Below, one piece after another: positions 61,512 to 64,000 of a stretch of DNA of 64,000 nt. Under the pieces are notes generated by a model. The model searched no databases. It saw only the letters and a list, made by a program, of their open reading frames with translations, and was not told where the DNA came from. The stretch's first letter is position 1. Each line of letters begins with the position of its first letter. Source of the DNA: JBNJGT01 sp964473285. Its GTDB lineage: Archaea; Nanobdellota; Nanobdellia; Woesearchaeales; JACJVW01. Both the position numbers and the translations under genes were made by a program. The stretch lies in contig CAYYOI010000001.1 in the NCBI GenBank assembly GCA_964473285.1, forward strand, positions 1 through 64,000. The letters are read 5' to 3'.

Positions 61512-62653
61512 GGAAACTGATTGAACTATTCAAGGAGGATATCTCTTTTGATACTGACGAATTCATGGCTTATTCTACTGATGCATCACAGATAAAAGGA
61601 GAGCCTATAGCAATAGTGTGGCCAAGAAATGTAGAACAGATCCAAAAGCTTGTACAGATTGCATTAAGGAACAAGCATACACTGGTTCCAAGAGGTGCAG
61701 GGACAGGCCTTGCAGGAGGATGTGTTCCACAGAAAGCTATCGTTGTTGATATGTCAAAGATGAACAAGATCGAGTCAATCAATGTGAGGGATAACAAAGT
61801 TACTGTGCAACCAGGAGTGGTCATATCTGATCTCAACGAGAAGCTTGACAGTTATGACTTGTTCTTTCCTGTGATACCTGCAAGCCATACTGCATGCCAG
61901 ATAGGAGGTATAATCTCAACCAACGCTGTAGGGACAAGGGCGTTAAGGTTTGGCAGGACCTGTGACTGGGTTCATGAAGTAAGGATTGTTGACGGGGGAG
62001 GTAAGCTTCTGAAGGTCAGGCCTTCTGACATATGCGGAACAGAGGGGATCCTGGGGATAATAGTTGAGGCAACACTTAAGGTAACCGAGCCTTTACCACA
62101 AACAACCCTTACAATAAGAAAATACGACCATGTGGATGAGATTGATTTCGGTGAGTTCTCTGATGCGATTGCACTTGAGTTCATAGATAAGCTCTCTGCT
62201 GAAATGCTTGACCTTGAGCCTGCATATTACCTCTTTTCAGAATATGAAGAGAAGGGTGAAATAACAGATCCGGAAAGAATAAAGGAATTATGGGGACTAA
62301 GGAAGAGACTTGGACCCCTGCTCACAACAAAGCGTTACAAGATCAAGGAAGATCCTAAGATTCCTTTAGAAAACATGGGAAAATTCATCAGGTGGGTAAC
62401 AAACAATAAGATTCCGGCTTTCGGACATATAGGGGTGGGAATACTACACCTTAGATTCAGGAAAGAGCAGGAAAAACTGATCAGACAGATGTTTGAAAAG
62501 GTTATAGAACTTGGTGGTTCAGCAAGTGGAGAGCATGGAATCGGACTTGCAAAAAAACAGTATGTTGATCAGAAACGTATACGGGAGCTTACTGCATTGA
62601 AGGAGAGATTTGATCCTGAAAAGGTATTCAATAGAGGTAAGATATATGACTGA
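61508..62653 (+). CDS. FAD-binding oxidase subunit (GlcD/LldD-type)
   Basis: A 381-residue flavoprotein of the PCMH/VAO family, oxidising a 2-hydroxy acid such as D-lactate or glycolate. The FAD-binding features are PRGAGTGLAGGCVPQ (residues 57-71), VQPGVVISDLNEKL (98-111), and PASHTACQIGGIISTNAVGT (near 121-140). The C-terminal SGEHGIGLAKKQY is the usual substrate-side motif. It is shorter than the typical 450-500 residues, lacking part of the cap domain. Start overlaps the CCG subunit by four bases (ATGA). Electrons would go to the two separate iron-sulfur subunits. Confidence 0.9.
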   Translation: MRKLIELFKEDISFDTDEFMAYSTDASQIKGEPIAIVWPRNVEQIQKLVQIALRNKHTLVPRGAGTGLAGGCVPQKAIVVDMSKMNKIESINVRDNKVTVQPGVVISDLNEKLDSYDLFFPVIPASHTACQIGGIISTNAVGTRALRFGRTCDWVHEVRIVDGGGKLLKVRPSDICGTEGILGIIVEATLKVTEPLPQTTLTIRKYDHVDEIDFGEFSDAIALEFIDKLSAEMLDLEPAYYLFSEYEEKGEITDPERIKELWGLRKRLGPLLTTKRYKIKEDPKIPLENMGKFIRWVTNNKIPAFGHIGVGILHLRFRKEQEKLIRQMFEKVIELGGSASGEHGIGLAKKQYVDQKRIRELTALKERFDPEKVFNRGKIYD

Positions 62654-62951
62654 TGCCCATAAATGTGTAATGTGCGGGATGTGCAAGGCTAGATGCCCTG
62701 TTTTCCGGGCGACGCATAATGAATTATATTCTCCAAGGGGAAAGGCTATGCTTCTTAAGGAAGAGAAGGAATCTGCAACGTTCTACATGTGTACCTTATG
62801 TGGAGCATGCACAGAGATCTGCGCGTCTGATGTTGATTTTGAGGTGCAAAAAGTGCGCAGGGAACTTGTCAGAAAAGGGATAGAGACTGAAGCAAACAAG
62901 AAGATGATCGAGAACGTGAGAAAGTATGGGAACCCTTTTGGAAAAGAATAA
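62646..62951 (+). CDS. ferredoxin-type iron-sulfur subunit
   Basis: A 101-residue protein with two 4Fe-4S motifs: CVMCGMCKARCP (residues 6-17) and CTLCGACTEICA (near 55-66). It corresponds to the N-terminal domain of GlcF or LldF, here as a separate gene, and links the flavoprotein to the CCG subunit. The start at 62646 overlaps the end of the flavoprotein gene by eight bases; the longer frame from 62610 would overlap much more. It overlaps the next gene by 26 bases. Confidence 0.88.
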   Translation: MTDAHKCVMCGMCKARCPVFRATHNELYSPRGKAMLLKEEKESATFYMCTLCGACTEICASDVDFEVQKVRRELVRKGIETEANKKMIENVRKYGNPFGKE

Positions 62952-63480
62952 AGATGTGTTAGCATTAGTTATTGCCGGAGTCCTGGTCATTGGGATAATC
63001 ACACTTTCAATCGTTATTTCTGTCGACTCGCCAGTAATCGAAGAGGCGCTTGCAAGGGTGCAGACAAACCACTCTGATGTGGTGGTCACTGCTTTTATAG
63101 ATTATGATTGTCCTGCCTGCGCAGAGACTTTTGATCTTTTACGCCAACTTGCATATGATTATCCGGAAATAGTGGTAGAGATCAAACAATTCCCGATATC
63201 ATCAGGGGGCTTTGAAAAGGCAGTCGTTGCTGAATGCGCAAGGGATGAGGGAAGATTCACAAAGGTGTCAGAAAAGCTTTTTGATGGAGAAGAGATTGAT
63301 ATAAATACTAGTGATTGCGGGGAAGAAAGAGTCAAAAGACACATGATTGAGGGGGATGAAAGGCTTGTGAGCGGGACACCTACCCTTTTTATAAATGGTG
63401 TTGAGATGCAGGGTTTAAAGGATTATTCGATAATCAAGCAGGAGGTTAAACATGCTATCAGAGATTCAGGCAACAATTGA
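62926..63480 (+). CDS. membrane-anchored DsbA-like thiol oxidoreductase
   Basis: A 184-residue protein with a transmembrane anchor (about residues 11-31) and a thioredoxin-fold domain with the active site DCPAC (Cys65-x2-Cys68), a helical insert, and the cis-Pro loop SGTPTLFINGV near 149-159. It belongs to the DsbA/thioredoxin-like group and probably forms or rearranges disulfides outside the membrane, in line with the Cys-rich surface proteins in this window. It overlaps both neighbours (26 and 29 bases). Confidence 0.88.
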   Translation: MGTLLEKNKDVLALVIAGVLVIGIITLSIVISVDSPVIEEALARVQTNHSDVVVTAFIDYDCPACAETFDLLRQLAYDYPEIVVEIKQFPISSGGFEKAVVAECARDEGRFTKVSEKLFDGEEIDINTSDCGEERVKRHMIEGDERLVSGTPTLFINGVEMQGLKDYSIIKQEVKHAIRDSGNN

Positions 63481-64000
63481 TACATTAAAAAAACAAGGCA
63501 TCAGATTAAGCGCACCGGTACTTGTTGACCTGGTAGGCCTTATCATATTCATATTCGTGAATTCAATCTATATAAAAAAGATAGTTGCTGCTCTGACCTC
63601 ATTCAATGTGCATGTCTCAAGGAACATGGAAGCGATCATGGGAGATTTGCTCACAACAAAGGATATATTCAGCATCATGTCAAAATATCCTTTGATTGCC
63701 AATGATCTTTCAACTGTATTTTTCCTCACATTTCTCATGTTTGTGAGTTGCTTTATCATCTACTGTGTTTTCCAAAGCGTGAGCTGGTTTTTTGCTTATC
63801 GGTTTACAGGGCATAAAGTGTCTTTGTCCCGGTTCATGCTAAGGTTTAGTGTTGTAAACATTCCATGGGTCTTATTGCTTTTATTGGGAAGCTTTATTTC
63901 TCTTATATTTGATATACGGGCAGCACTTTCAACAAGCCCGGTATCATTCAATAATATCTTTACTAGCATTCTAATGTTCTTTTTAGTCTACATAGCTCTT
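63452..64000 (+). CDS. multi-spanning membrane protein, cut by the window edge
   Basis: The frame starts at ATG 63452, just after a GGAGGT ribosome site, and is still open at 64000 (183 codons). The visible part begins with an amphipathic segment (MLSEIQATIDTLKKQG), then helices at about residues 22-42, 85-112 (TVFFLTFLMFVSCFIIYCVF), 127-150 and 170-183. No family recognised. It overlaps the DsbA-like gene by 29 bases, so it may be part of the redox operon. Confidence 0.65.
   Translation, partial: MLSEIQATIDTLKKQGIRLSAPVLVDLVGLIIFIFVNSIYIKKIVAALTSFNVHVSRNMEAIMGDLLTTKDIFSIMSKYPLIANDLSTVFFLTFLMFVSCFIIYCVFQSVSWFFAYRFTGHKVSLSRFMLRFSVVNIPWVLLLLLGSFISLIFDIRAALSTSPVSFNNIFTSILMFFLVYIAL

Overview
This window is archaeal chromosome. 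It carries Orc1/Cdc6, an MCM helicase, a HerA-type ATPase, the wybutosine enzyme Taw3, type II methionine aminopeptidase, a DHH/DHHA1 phosphoesterase, and very long Asn-X-Ser/Thr-rich surface proteins. Many start codons lie 25-32 bases after a TATA box (TTTATAAA-like), which points to leaderless transcription; genes inside operons instead have GGAGG-type ribosome sites or stop/start overlaps. Gene order and content would suit an uncultivated lineage such as a DPANN/Woesearchaeota-like group, but the sequence alone does not settle this. No rRNA, tRNA or CRISPR array was seen.

Region 1 (1-9.2 kb, + strand): a coiled-coil protein, map, a chemoreceptor-like signalling protein, taw3, a HerA-like ATPase, a degenerate receiver fused to an HD-GYP domain, and an 890-residue protein in which I recognise RelA/SpoT-like synthetase motifs. 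The last two suggest a nucleotide second-messenger module. Region 2 (9.2-31.7 kb, mostly - strand): a homocysteine methyltransferase with Orc1/Cdc6; an operon of a double-HTH regulator, a 4353-residue surface protein and a membrane-anchored Ig-like protein; serS with a zinc-ribbon membrane protein; then pcm, a YjdF/VanZ-like membrane protein, a four-CBS + HPF/RaiA-like fusion, and a PEBP protein. Two + strand membrane proteins (28.2 and 32.3 kb) are each interrupted by one in-frame TAG.

Region 3 (about 33.23-48.85 kb) is an integrated mobile element of about 15.6 kb with AT-richer sequence. Its left end follows a 20-codon remnant of a TctA-like permease gene; at its right end the same gene is whole, with a diverged copy of the first 20 codons. 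So the element appears to have recombined inside the 5' end of the gene and restored it with its own promoter and start. It encodes a tyrosine recombinase, a serine recombinase, ribbon-helix-helix and AbrB-like regulators, a small Sm-like protein, a PD-(D/E)XK-like protein, a 1325-residue surface protein, and a striking replication protein: a complete bacterial DnaG-type primase (CHC2 zinc finger, catalytic core, Toprim) fused to an MCM helicase. No virion genes are recognisable, so it looks like an integrative plasmid.

Region 4 (48.8-64 kb): the TctA-like permease, a frameshifted glycosyltransferase, an H1-like Lys/Ala-rich protein, a DHH phosphoesterase, an Lrp-type regulator overlapping a Cys-rich surface protein, a three-gene ABC-2 exporter, and a redox operon: two thioredoxin-fold membrane proteins around a three-subunit D-lactate/glycolate dehydrogenase-like complex, ending in a membrane protein cut by the window edge.
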